A stretch of 64,000 bases of DNA from Chitinophaga pendula. GTDB taxonomy: Bacteria > Bacteroidota > Bacteroidia > Chitinophagales > Chitinophagaceae. The notes beneath the pieces were generated by a model, which did no database searches, was not told the origin of the DNA, and saw only the letters and a program-made list of their open reading frames with translations. The translations under genes were made by a program, and so were the position numbers. This document shows, piece after piece, positions 36,405 to 45,485 of this stretch. Positions within the stretch are counted from its first letter, which is position 1. Each line of letters starts with the position of its first letter. Location: contig NZ_CP077769.1 of the NCBI RefSeq assembly GCF_020386615.1, positions 4,030,001-4,094,000 of the forward strand, in the 5' to 3' direction.

Positions 36405-38813
36405 ATGAAAGCTCGGTTACTTCTGTTTATTATTCCAATGCTCTTTGGATTTTCGGCAATTGCGCAGGTTACCAGTGTAACGATTTCGGGTATTGTGAAA
36501 GGCCGGTCTGATAAATCCGCGATGCCATATGTAAATGTGATCATAAAACATGTTAAGGATTCATCATTTGTTGCTGGAACCATTACCAATGAGGAAGGCC
36601 GCTTCACCATTGCCAATATTAATCCGGGCAGCTATAACCTGGTTATTTCCTATATAGGATATGAAAGTATCCTTCAACCGTTATTTATTGGCAGCCTGTC
36701 TGCCTTCCTGGACATTCCCCCTATCGAATTGACGGAAGCTTCTACCACGCTAAAAACCGTATCCGTTACCGCCGAGGCTCCTGAACTCAGTAACAAACTT
36801 GATAAAAAGACCTATGCTGTCGCAGACAATATTAGTCAAAGTGGGGGGTCGGTGTTACAGACCATGCAAAATCTTCCCGGCATTTCTGTACAGGATGGGA
36901 AAGTACAGTTACGCGGAAATGATAAAGTAACCGTTTTGATTGACGGGAAACAGACGGCGCTGACTGGTTTTGGTAGCCAGTATGGGTTGGATAATATCCC
37001 TGCCTCAGCGATTGACAAGATCGAAGTCATCAATAACCCTTCTTCGAAATATGATGCCAACGGCAATGCAGGTATTATCAATATTATCATGAAGAAAAAC
37101 AAACAAAGCGGCTGGAACGGTAAAGTAGGGTTTTCTGCAGGACTTGGCTCACTTTGGGTAAGGCAGGATAACCTTCCGACCATACGGCCTCAATATAAGT
37201 TCACACCGAAGATCAATCCTTCAATTGCAATAAATTATCGTAAAAATAAGGTCAACCTATTTTTACAGGCGGATAATTTGTATACCAAGACGTTAAACAA
37301 GAATGAATTTGTAACGCGGACGTACGACGACGGCACTGTGATCCGTTCTCAGTTGAAAAGGAACAGGAACACAAACTTCCTCACAACAAAGGCCGGGGTA
37401 GACTGGACAATTGATAATAGCAATACGCTTACTGTTTCGGGATTGTATGGTAGTGAAAAGATCATCGACCACGGCGATCAGCCATTTTTCAATGGAGACC
37501 TGTCTCAGCGTCGTCGCCTCTGGCAGTTTCTTGAGGACGAACTGAAGACCACAGCGATGGCCACTGCTGCCTACCAGCATAAGTTCAAGGAGGCAGGTCA
37601 CCTATTGAATGTAGGTTTAAACTATACCTTTCACCGCGAGGATGAAAAGTATTTCTATGACAACTTCTTAATATCTTCCAAGGGTACAGACGCGTTTAAG
37701 CTGTTATCTGATGAACAGGTGTACGATCTGAACATTGATTATGTGAAACCTTTGAAGTATGGACGTATTGAAACAGGGATTAAACTCCGGAACCGATCTA
37801 TTCCTACGAACATGGATTTCAGGCCCGGCACTAATTCTGTACTAGATACAACTGCCGGTGGATGGGCTACTTATAAAGAGCTGATTCCCGCGGTATATGG
37901 GAACTATGTTTTCGAGAATGCCAAATGGGAGGCTGAAGTAGGCTTACGCATAGAGTATGTGAGGATACAATATGATGTAAATCCCAACCACAAGACCTAC
38001 AAAAGCGACGGTTATAATTATACCCAGCCATTTCCCAATCTGCGACTTGCCTATAAATTCGATGATAACAATAAGATATCCCTTTTCTATAACCGCCGGG
38101 TTGACCGTCCTAATGAGGTTGATATCCGCATTTTCCCTAAATACGATGACGCAGAAATAATAAAAGTGGGTAACCCGGCCTTGCGTCCGCAATTTACTAA
38201 TTCATTGGAGCTAGCCTATAAAACCAGCTGGCATACCGGCTATTTTTATTCCGCGTTATACCATCGCTTTTCGGACGGTACGATCACCCGCATATCAAGC
38301 ATCGTTCCCGGCAGTACGCTCGTATATGCTATATTCCAGAATGCCGGAAAAAGCTACAATACAGGGCTGGAAGCAGTCTGGAATCAGAAGATCTCTCCGA
38401 TATATTCCTTCAACCTGAATGGAAATCTTTACCGGAACCAGATCAACGCATTTACTGTACACAATCTGTATCCAACACCTAATACTTTTTCTGCGGACCA
38501 ACAGCATGCTATCTCGGGGAATGTGAAGCTGAATAATACCTTTCACTTTTCAAATGGCCTGGACGCACAACTAACAGCTGTGTATTTAGCGCCGGACATT
38601 CTCCCACAGGGAAAGATATTAACCAGGTTTTCAGTAGATCTTGGTGTGAAGAAGGCTATTCAGAAAGGTAAAGGTGAAGTCTTTGTTAATGCAACAGATC
38701 TATTCAACACTATGATTATAAAGAGAGCAATCCAAGGTACAGGGTTCAGATATACGAGTGATGATTATTACGAAACGCAGGTAATACGGTTGGGTTACAG
38801 TTATAAATTCTAG
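36405..38813 (+). CDS. TonB-dependent receptor, outer-membrane beta-barrel family
   Basis: An 802-residue receptor. Signal peptide 1-20 (ending SAIAQ), carboxypeptidase-regulatory-like domain about 24-110 (VNVIIKHVKDSSFVAGTITN), plug about 130-225 with SGGSVLQTMQNLPGISVQDG, VTVLIDGKQTALTG and NGNAGIINIIMKKN, and a barrel ending LGYSYKF. This is the shorter class without STN or SusD partner, found widely in Bacteroidota. Substrate is unknown. A strong terminator follows, so it is probably transcribed alone. Confidence 0.92.
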   Translation: MKARLLLFIIPMLFGFSAIAQVTSVTISGIVKGRSDKSAMPYVNVIIKHVKDSSFVAGTITNEEGRFTIANINPGSYNLVISYIGYESILQPLFIGSLSAFLDIPPIELTEASTTLKTVSVTAEAPELSNKLDKKTYAVADNISQSGGSVLQTMQNLPGISVQDGKVQLRGNDKVTVLIDGKQTALTGFGSQYGLDNIPASAIDKIEVINNPSSKYDANGNAGIINIIMKKNKQSGWNGKVGFSAGLGSLWVRQDNLPTIRPQYKFTPKINPSIAINYRKNKVNLFLQADNLYTKTLNKNEFVTRTYDDGTVIRSQLKRNRNTNFLTTKAGVDWTIDNSNTLTVSGLYGSEKIIDHGDQPFFNGDLSQRRRLWQFLEDELKTTAMATAAYQHKFKEAGHLLNVGLNYTFHREDEKYFYDNFLISSKGTDAFKLLSDEQVYDLNIDYVKPLKYGRIETGIKLRNRSIPTNMDFRPGTNSVLDTTAGGWATYKELIPAVYGNYVFENAKWEAEVGLRIEYVRIQYDVNPNHKTYKSDGYNYTQPFPNLRLAYKFDDNNKISLFYNRRVDRPNEVDIRIFPKYDDAEIIKVGNPALRPQFTNSLELAYKTSWHTGYFYSALYHRFSDGTITRISSIVPGSTLVYAIFQNAGKSYNTGLEAVWNQKISPIYSFNLNGNLYRNQINAFTVHNLYPTPNTFSADQQHAISGNVKLNNTFHFSNGLDAQLTAVYLAPDILPQGKILTRFSVDLGVKKAIQKGKGEVFVNATDLFNTMIIKRAIQGTGFRYTSDDYYETQVIRLGYSYKF

Positions 38814-39129
38814 ACCTGCATTCCACTAACACCAATACCAGAAAAAAAAAGAAGAAGGCTAGCGCCTTCTTCTTTTTTGCGTTAATATATTCCGGTTATT
38901 CCTATAGAAAAAATTCATACATTATAAATAAAAAGACTGTCTATTATTTTTGTTTTTGTGAGAGTTACTGCCTATAAGCCGATAATTGTACGGGGGCTGA
39001 GGTGTAAGATGACTGTTGTATCCCAACGGATGGCAATAAGGTAACATGAAAGAAAAGATAGCGCCCTCACCTTCCGGACTATTGTTTAACGCATGATGAT
39101 AAGCTGACGGCTATACCGTCTTACCATAC
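38814..39129. other. Intergenic region between receptor and AraC genes
   Basis: About 316 bases between convergent genes. It contains the strong terminator at 38845-38878 and a small hairpin GACGG-CTATA-CCGTC at 39106-39120 just after the AraC stop, which lacks a T-run. Nothing else is recognised. Confidence 0.5.
38845..38878 (+). terminator. Intrinsic terminator of the barrel receptor gene
   Basis: A 15-base-pair stem (38845-38859 with 38864-38878) and a TAGC tetraloop. The 3' arm ends in a six-T run, with matching A-run upstream, so it may work in both directions. Confidence 0.88.
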
Positions 39130-39918
39130 TTAAAGCATCGCCCTGAAAGCTGAAGGACGCATATTTGTAAGTTGTATAAAGTTATTACTGAACAAAGAAA
39201 TACCGGAATATCCTACCTCGTAAGCAATCTCACTAATGCTGAGTTCCGTATCCTTTAGTAATTCCATGGCGCGAATGATACGTAACATTTTCAGGTACTG
39301 TGTAAAGGAAGTATTTAACCTGCTTTGAAAAAGCCTCGTCAAGCTACGTACGCTGAAGCCAAATCTACTGGCCGTATTTTCCAGTGTAACAGGGTCTCCT
39401 AATGCGCCCCTTAAATAGTCCGTAATTTGGTTCAGCCGCTGATCGTCCGTTGTGGGTAACTGAATGGAAAATCTTTCCAGGTTTTCTTTTGGCAGCAGGT
39501 GTTTGAGGGTGATCAGGAACTCATATTCCCAGGAGTTAGCGAAAAAATTGCCCTGCCAGCTTTCGCAGAAGGCCAACATTTCTGACAGTAAGCGACTAAC
39601 AGAATAAATACCCAGCTCATCATAAAAAGCATGAGCCTTTTTTGTTTCATTGGGGAAATAGATATTGATAATAAATAAGTCTTGGGTATTAAATACCAAG
39701 TTGTGTGCATATTGCCCCGGTATCCAAATGTAGTGGCTGGAAGGAATATAAAAATCCCGCTCTGCAGTCTGTAAATAAGCAATTCCTCCAAACACCAATA
39801 AAAGCTGTCCTTTATCATGCTGATGGGACGGTAGCCGTTGCTCCGTTTGTTGTCGCATCACAACGATCGACGTGGGATGCTCATCCACTATTCTTATCAG
39901 CGTATCGACATTATTCAT
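39130..39918 (-). CDS. AraC-family transcriptional regulator
   Basis: A 262-residue regulator from the ATG at 39916-39918 (MNNVDTLIRI); a start 51 bases upstream would add an unlikely hydrophobic extension. The N-terminal cupin has LPSHQHDKGQLLLVFGG and SSHYIWIPGQYAHN, with possible metal-binding histidines. The C-terminal HTH pair covers about 165-262 (LENTASRFGFSVRSLTRLFQ, SISEIAYEVGYSGISLFSNN). It is divergent from the TolC/HlyD/MFS operon and probably controls it, as is common for drug or metabolite efflux systems. Confidence 0.92.
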   Translation of the reverse strand: MNNVDTLIRIVDEHPTSIVVMRQQTEQRLPSHQHDKGQLLLVFGGIAYLQTAERDFYIPSSHYIWIPGQYAHNLVFNTQDLFIINIYFPNETKKAHAFYDELGIYSVSRLLSEMLAFCESWQGNFFANSWEYEFLITLKHLLPKENLERFSIQLPTTDDQRLNQITDYLRGALGDPVTLENTASRFGFSVRSLTRLFQSRLNTSFTQYLKMLRIIRAMELLKDTELSISEIAYEVGYSGISLFSNNFIQLTNMRPSAFRAML

Positions 39919-40022
39919 TTGGCCAAAATTAGCAAATATTAGGCTATTTATATAAAACCAATGCTTCAAAACGCAAATAGTTTTGTGTTACTGATTCATA
40001 CAAAAACGACAGAAGAATGAAT

Positions 40023-40089
40023 GATACAATAGTTAGGAAGAAAATGATTAAACCAGTTGCTCAGCTGGTTTAATCATTTTAATTGTATC
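40023..40089 (+). promoter_or_regulatory. Stem-loop in the leader of the efflux operon
   Basis: A perfect 16-base-pair stem (40041-40056 with 40065-40080), loop TTGCTCAG, ending in TTTT. It is enclosed by a second inverted repeat, GATACAAT (40023-40030) with ATTGTATC (40082-40089). It stands 36 bases before the tolC start and has no gene in front of it on this strand. It could be an attenuator, a leader terminator, or a protein-binding palindrome. Confidence 0.6.
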
Positions 40090-40116
40090 ACCAATGAATT
40101 CTATAGTACTTAAAAT

Positions 40117-41445
40117 ATGCAACTATATAAATACTTAATTCCCCTCTCCTTTTTCTCTTTGCCAGCAATCCTTCATGCGCAACGGGTTGCAGACGAGCCG
40201 ATGACATTGGAAAAGATCTGGCTGATCACTGATACTGCCAACAGACAATTGAAGCTTGCCGACCTGGAGAAAGCGGAAAGTGCCATGGATGTGAGGATAT
40301 CCAGGGATAAGCTCCTTCCTCAGCTTGCTGTAGCTGGAGACCTGGCTATACGGACAAATATGCCGATCTATACAAAAGGGTTACTGTCAAAGCCGGATAT
40401 CATACCTATTTCCAGGTTAGGATACCGATTTGGCTACAACCTGGATTTCAATCTTTACAATGGGGGGAAAGACAGGCGCTATATCGAGATTAAAAAAAAG
40501 GAAGCATTGCGCCAGGAAAACGAAAATGCATTAAGACGAAACAATCTCCGTTATACTGTTGCGACGGCATATTACAATCTGTATAAGTTCTTGCAATTCC
40601 GGTCCTTTTTATCCAATGAGATTGCCACTGAAAAAAAACAGCTGGCAACGATTGAGAGCTTTTATCGCAATGGCATCGTGTTAAAAAGCGATGTACTAAG
40701 AAGTGAGGTAAAGATATCTCAGCTGGAGTTGACCTTATCCGACGTCGAAAAGAGTATTATGGTGGCCCGGCAGCGCCTGAATATGCTCATGGGGCGTGGA
40801 GACGAGGAGCTGCTCACTATCACGCCCCCGGAAATTCTGGAATCGGCAGCGCCCCTACTTTATGCGGATTATGGCGACTATGTAGCCATTGCCCTTAATC
40901 GGTCTCCGGATTATAAGCTTTCGATGGATAATTTAAAGATCAGTGAGCTGAATATCCAACAGATCAAAGCTGAATTGCTGCCCAGGGTTTCGTTCTTTTC
41001 CAACTATTTGCTTACGTATCCGCAAACCAGTTTCTATCCTTATTCCAATGATCCCTGGGGCTTTACCCAGGCCGGGATAAAGGTGGCCCTTTCCCTTGAT
41101 AGTTTCTACAAGAACAGGCATTTATCTGCAAAGGCGATGCTCATAAACCGGCAGGAGGCGGAGAAGGTGCGTATAAAGAGGGATGAGATCACCATGGACA
41201 TCCGGGAGGCCTATCTACGTTACGAACAGGCCTTGGAAAGCGTAAAAACAGCAACAGCACAGATCAAACAGCATACAGAAAGTGTGCGGGTGATCCGCAG
41301 CAGTTATTTAAACCAGGAATCATTGCTGACGGACCTGTTGGATGCAGAAAGCGCACTGCTGGAAGCCAATTTCAACCTAGTTGCTGCTGAGGTGGATGTG
41401 AGATTAGATTACATCGGGCTCTTAGTAAAAACAGGGATACTTTAA
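40117..41445 (+). CDS. TolC-family outer-membrane efflux protein
   Basis: A 442-residue protein with signal peptide 1-21 (ending LHAQR). Two OEP repeats of long helices and short strands follow, for example ESAMDVRISRDKLLPQLAVA and QIKAELLPRVSFFSNYLL. It should form the trimeric outer-membrane tunnel of a tripartite pump. It is the first gene of an operon with HlyD (10-base gap) and MFS genes. Confidence 0.9.
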   Translation: MQLYKYLIPLSFFSLPAILHAQRVADEPMTLEKIWLITDTANRQLKLADLEKAESAMDVRISRDKLLPQLAVAGDLAIRTNMPIYTKGLLSKPDIIPISRLGYRFGYNLDFNLYNGGKDRRYIEIKKKEALRQENENALRRNNLRYTVATAYYNLYKFLQFRSFLSNEIATEKKQLATIESFYRNGIVLKSDVLRSEVKISQLELTLSDVEKSIMVARQRLNMLMGRGDEELLTITPPEILESAAPLLYADYGDYVAIALNRSPDYKLSMDNLKISELNIQQIKAELLPRVSFFSNYLLTYPQTSFYPYSNDPWGFTQAGIKVALSLDSFYKNRHLSAKAMLINRQEAEKVRIKRDEITMDIREAYLRYEQALESVKTATAQIKQHTESVRVIRSSYLNQESLLTDLLDAESALLEANFNLVAAEVDVRLDYIGLLVKTGIL

Positions 41446-41455
41446 ACAACATGAC

Positions 41456-42502
41456 ATGAACAAAAACAGATTTGACCGTATTGTAGTTATCTCGACCCAG
41501 TGGGTAGGAATGGTGTTTGTGCTGGGCCTCATTGTATGGAGCGTATTTTATGCTATAGATATATTCCGTTATGAGCAGACCAACGATGCACAGGTGGATG
41601 CCTATCTTTCACCTGTTAACGTAAAGGTGGGAGGTTATATCAAAAAGATATACTTCCAGGATAATCAAAGGGTGCACCGCGGGGATACGCTTGTACTCAT
41701 AGCAACAGATGAGTTTCAGCTGAAAGCAGACGCGGCGGCGGCGGAGTTGCTCAGTGTACGTGCCAAGCTCGGTGTTTTGCAAGCCAATGAGGAAACGCAA
41801 AAAAGGAATATAGAGGTCATCCATGCACACCTATCAGGTGTACAGGCTAAATTACATCATCAGGAGTTGGATTACGAGCGCTATCAAAACTTACTAAAAG
41901 AGGAAGCTACTACCCGGCAAAAGTTCGAGCATGTACAGGCGGCGTTGCTGGTCAACCAATCAGACTACCAGGAAGCCACTGCGGCGCTTAAAGTGGCGGT
42001 TTCAAAATTAGACGACCTGTATGCGGAGAAGGCTGCTATAGCCGCCGACATTAAAATCAAGGAGGCCCTATTCCAGCGGCAGCAACTGGATATTGCCTAT
42101 ACGGTGATCAGTGCTCCCTTCGATGGAGAAGTCGGTAGAAAGACTATCCAGGAAGGGCAGCTTGTTCAGGCAGGTCAAACGTTGGTCTTTCTCACCAACG
42201 AAAAGGAAGCAAAATGGATCGTGGCCAATTTCAAGGAAACGCAAATTGCCAAATTCCAGGTGGGGCAGCAAGCGAAAATAGTATTGGATGCTTTTCCAGG
42301 TGAGCATTTTTCCGGTGTGATCGAATCTTTTTCGCCAACTACCGGTTCCAGGTATTCTCTTTTACCACCTGATAATGCTACCGGCAATTTTGTGAAGGTG
42401 ATCCAGCGAATACCGGTAAGGATCAAACTCACGGAATCGGGGGACAGGTTATCAAAGCTGTCGGCGGGTATGAATGCCAATGTATCCATCGAAAAAAATT
42501 GA
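41456..42502 (+). CDS. HlyD/EmrA-family membrane fusion protein
   Basis: A 348-residue periplasmic adaptor. TM anchor about 14-36 (WVGMVFVLGLIVWSVFYA). The biotinyl-lipoyl-like halves flank a coiled-coil hairpin: TNDAQVDAYLSPVNVKVGGY before it, and AYTVISAPFDGEVGRKTIQE after it, with the coiled coil at about 85-205. A beta-barrel domain follows (GQQAKIVLDAFPGEHFSG). It links the TolC tunnel to the MFS pump encoded next; the stop is 4 bases before the MFS start. Confidence 0.92.
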   Translation: MNKNRFDRIVVISTQWVGMVFVLGLIVWSVFYAIDIFRYEQTNDAQVDAYLSPVNVKVGGYIKKIYFQDNQRVHRGDTLVLIATDEFQLKADAAAAELLSVRAKLGVLQANEETQKRNIEVIHAHLSGVQAKLHHQELDYERYQNLLKEEATTRQKFEHVQAALLVNQSDYQEATAALKVAVSKLDDLYAEKAAIAADIKIKEALFQRQQLDIAYTVISAPFDGEVGRKTIQEGQLVQAGQTLVFLTNEKEAKWIVANFKETQIAKFQVGQQAKIVLDAFPGEHFSGVIESFSPTTGSRYSLLPPDNATGNFVKVIQRIPVRIKLTESGDRLSKLSAGMNANVSIEKN

Positions 42503-42506
42503 TCAT

Positions 42507-44099
42507 ATGTCTGCAAATAAAATCCCCCTATTCAAAGACTGGGTTCCCCACTGGCTGGCTGCGATCACTATATTTGCTATTTTGCTGACCTCTCTGTTCA
42601 GCTTTGCATTATATTCCAGCAATGCTGCATCTGCAATGGGTTACTATGGAATTGAGCCTACAGACGTCCAATATTCTATTGTACTTATGTATGCCGCAGC
42701 TGTCGCCTTTCTGGCGCTGGACTTCCGGATCATTAAGTATATCACAGCTCGGAAATACCTGTTAGCAGGCCTGATAGCCAATGCAGCGACTTACCTGGTT
42801 TGTTTTTATACTAAGAACTGGGATTTGTTTATGATATGCCGGTTTCTACAAGGCGTTGCTTGCGCATTATTGTGCAGTATAGTCCTGCATTTGATATTTC
42901 CGCGGTTGCATCCGAGCCGTTCAAGGGTGATCGGTTATACGATATTTTACTTTGGTCTGCAAATGTCCATCCCGTTATGTGCCATTTATTGCACGCTCGT
43001 AGTGGATATTGTAGATTTCAATTGGCTTTTTTATGGCCTAAATGTGGTTATGCTGCCGGTAGTATTATTGGTATTAGTGACGATGAATGCCAAAGCGCGG
43101 TTTCATAAGCGACTTCCACTCTATCAGGTTGACTGGATCGGTTATGTCCTATATACTTTGCTTTGCCTGGATATAGGATTTGTGCTGGTGTATGGTCAAA
43201 AGCTCAATTGGTTTGGGCACCCATTGATCAGCTGCGGTTGCATTGCCGGTTCGTTATTATTAGTGACATTTGTCCTGCGAGAAATGCGGCTAAAGCGTCC
43301 TCTTATCAATCTACGACTATTCACCATCAAACACTTTACAATTGGACTGTTATTATTGGCCACTTTCTATATTTTAAAGGGTACGACCGGGATTCTTTAC
43401 CAATATCTTGAGAATGTACTAGGCGTTGCCCCCCTGCATTTTATCCCTATTTGGGGGGCGAACATCCTGGGTATAGGTGTGGGTATGTTCATTACTTCCA
43501 GGTTCATCCTGGAAGGAAAATCATTACTTCATCTTATTCTATCGGGCTTTTTCTTACTGGCTCTCTTTTATTTATACATGCTGCGTACTATCTCTACTAC
43601 CGGAGAAACGACTTCTTTTATATTCCCATTATTCGCCTATGGCATCAGTACAGGCATTTTGTTTGTTCCGCTAGTGGTATTTACGTTATCTTCTGTACCA
43701 CCAGCGATGGCTTTCAACGCATCTTTGCTCGGCATCTTTTCAAGATTCATCGGGTTCTGCGCGAGTATATCCATCAACAATTATCTGCAGCTGTACACTA
43801 AGTCTGCTGTGAGGGAAAAGGTCCGGGAGTTTGTAACGGTGATCAACCCGCAGTTATCCCGTACTGTAAATGGTCTTGAGAAAGCCTATGCCTATGCAGG
43901 TAATGATGCTTTACATGAAAGTGCCGGGGCATCTGCTCATCTTAACAAGCTACTGGCCCAACAAATCTTTGCCAGGTCAGTAAGGGACTATTTTGATTAC
44001 ATGTTGATCGCGTGTGTTATTCTGATCTTCTTACTGTTCTTATTACCGTGTATGACGAATGTGGTGCTCAGCTTTCGAAGGGGTAGTACACCCGTGTAA
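42507..44099 (+). CDS. MFS transporter, EmrB-like, of tripartite efflux
   Basis: A 530-residue inner-membrane transporter from the ATG at 42507-42509. About 12-14 hydrophobic segments and a long extracytoplasmic loop near the C-terminus (about 445-495, with RTVNGLEKAYAYAG) are visible, as in DHA2/EmrB transporters. The canonical DHA2 motifs are weak, so the exact family is uncertain. With the two upstream genes it forms a proton-driven efflux pump spanning both membranes. Its substrate is unknown, and it may be a drug or a metabolite. Confidence 0.87.
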   Translation: MSANKIPLFKDWVPHWLAAITIFAILLTSLFSFALYSSNAASAMGYYGIEPTDVQYSIVLMYAAAVAFLALDFRIIKYITARKYLLAGLIANAATYLVCFYTKNWDLFMICRFLQGVACALLCSIVLHLIFPRLHPSRSRVIGYTIFYFGLQMSIPLCAIYCTLVVDIVDFNWLFYGLNVVMLPVVLLVLVTMNAKARFHKRLPLYQVDWIGYVLYTLLCLDIGFVLVYGQKLNWFGHPLISCGCIAGSLLLVTFVLREMRLKRPLINLRLFTIKHFTIGLLLLATFYILKGTTGILYQYLENVLGVAPLHFIPIWGANILGIGVGMFITSRFILEGKSLLHLILSGFFLLALFYLYMLRTISTTGETTSFIFPLFAYGISTGILFVPLVVFTLSSVPPAMAFNASLLGIFSRFIGFCASISINNYLQLYTKSAVREKVREFVTVINPQLSRTVNGLEKAYAYAGNDALHESAGASAHLNKLLAQQIFARSVRDYFDYMLIACVILIFLLFLLPCMTNVVLSFRRGSTPV

Positions 44100-44106
44100 G
44101 TTAGTC

Positions 44107-45468
44107 TTATGATACTACTCCATTGATTTCTTCGAGTGACATTCCTTTGGTTTCAGGTATTTTTTTCCATGTCAGCCAGAAGGCAGAGGCACTGCATACG
44201 GCAAATATCAGGAAGGTAAGTGCGGGGCCGGCATGTAGGAGCAATAGCGGGAAGAATTGTCCTACGATCCAGTTAGCGATCCAGAGGCTCATGGTAGCCA
44301 GGGCGATGGCACTGCTACGTACTGTTACCGGGAATATTTCATTGATGATCACCCAGGTAACGGGGCCAAATGAAAATGCGAAGCAGGCGATGAACAGCAT
44401 GATGGGCAAGAGTAATAGCCAGCCGCTGGTGAGGTGGGTACTGAACAACCAGGCCGTAGCCATTAGTGAGAGCACAGCGCCGCCTATTCCCCAGAGCAAT
44501 AAAGGTCTGCGGCCATAGCGATCGATACTATAGGTTGCCACCAAGGTGAAGAGCATATTCACGATGCCAATGGTTACCTGTCCGCCCAGTGCCTGCCCCC
44601 AACCAAAGCCCGCCTGTTCCAGTAATGAAGGGCCGTAGTAGATCACGGCATTGATACCGCTGAACTGTGATAGGGCGGCCAACAATATGCCGATAAGCAA
44701 TGCCTGCCGATAATGGCTCTTGAACATATCTTTCAGTTTTACCTGTGTTACCGAAAGGGCGCTGCGGATCATAGCCATCTCGCGAACGGCAGCTTCTGGC
44801 CCCGAGATCTTTTCGGTAATGGCCTGCGCTGCGGCATATTTTCCACGCATCGCCAGCCAGCGAGGGCTTTCAGGGATCATTCCACTCATCACGATGAAAA
44901 GTATTGCCGGTATTGCACTAACAGCAAACATATATCTCCATATCTCCTCTCTAAATAAGAAATTGTGCGTGCTATCCCGCCATGGTTGTATTATCGCATT
45001 GGAAAAATAGGCTGCGAGTATACCGATTGTGATGGCCAGCTGATAGTAAGTCACCATCCTGCCGCGCAGGTTAGACGGCGCCAGTTCTGATATATACATC
45101 GGCGATATCACGGAGGCGGCGCCGATACCAATGCCTCCTATCAGCCGAAAAAAGATAAGGCTGTAAGCATTACCTGCGAAGGTACAGCCGATGGCTGACA
45201 GCGCAAATAATAACGCGGACAGCAGCATCACCGGCCGCCGCCCCAAACGGTTACCCATCCAGCCACTCACAGATACGCCAAGAATACAACCTGCCAGGGC
45301 TGATCCTACGAAAGAACCTTCAAGTAAGGCATCCATGTGGTACAATACTCTTACATAGGGAATCACACCGGAGATAACAGCCGTATCAAAGCCAAAAAGG
45401 AAACCTCCCAATGTAGCAGTGAACGTTAGTAACAATAAGTACCGGGTGTTGTGGGGAGATGGTATCAT
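44107..45468 (-). CDS. Sugar porter (MFS), XylE/GLUT type
   Basis: A 453-residue proton-linked sugar importer with 12 TM segments. Sugar-porter motifs are clear: GGFLFGFDTAVISGVIPYVR in TM1, GNRLGRRPVMLLSALLFALS after TM2, ESPRWLAMRGKYAAA in the central loop, QFSGINAVIYYGPSLLEQAG in TM7, DRYGRRPLLLWGIGG, and KKIPETKGMSLEEI at the end. It follows the ROK-PMI fusion gene by 17 bases on the same strand. It probably imports the hexose handled by that enzyme. It is convergent with the MFS efflux gene. Confidence 0.92.
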   Translation of the reverse strand: MIPSPHNTRYLLLLTFTATLGGFLFGFDTAVISGVIPYVRVLYHMDALLEGSFVGSALAGCILGVSVSGWMGNRLGRRPVMLLSALLFALSAIGCTFAGNAYSLIFFRLIGGIGIGAASVISPMYISELAPSNLRGRMVTYYQLAITIGILAAYFSNAIIQPWRDSTHNFLFREEIWRYMFAVSAIPAILFIVMSGMIPESPRWLAMRGKYAAAQAITEKISGPEAAVREMAMIRSALSVTQVKLKDMFKSHYRQALLIGILLAALSQFSGINAVIYYGPSLLEQAGFGWGQALGGQVTIGIVNMLFTLVATYSIDRYGRRPLLLWGIGGAVLSLMATAWLFSTHLTSGWLLLLPIMLFIACFAFSFGPVTWVIINEIFPVTVRSSAIALATMSLWIANWIVGQFFPLLLLHAGPALTFLIFAVCSASAFWLTWKKIPETKGMSLEEINGVVS

Positions 45469-45485
45469 ATATTCAGTTTTTCATA

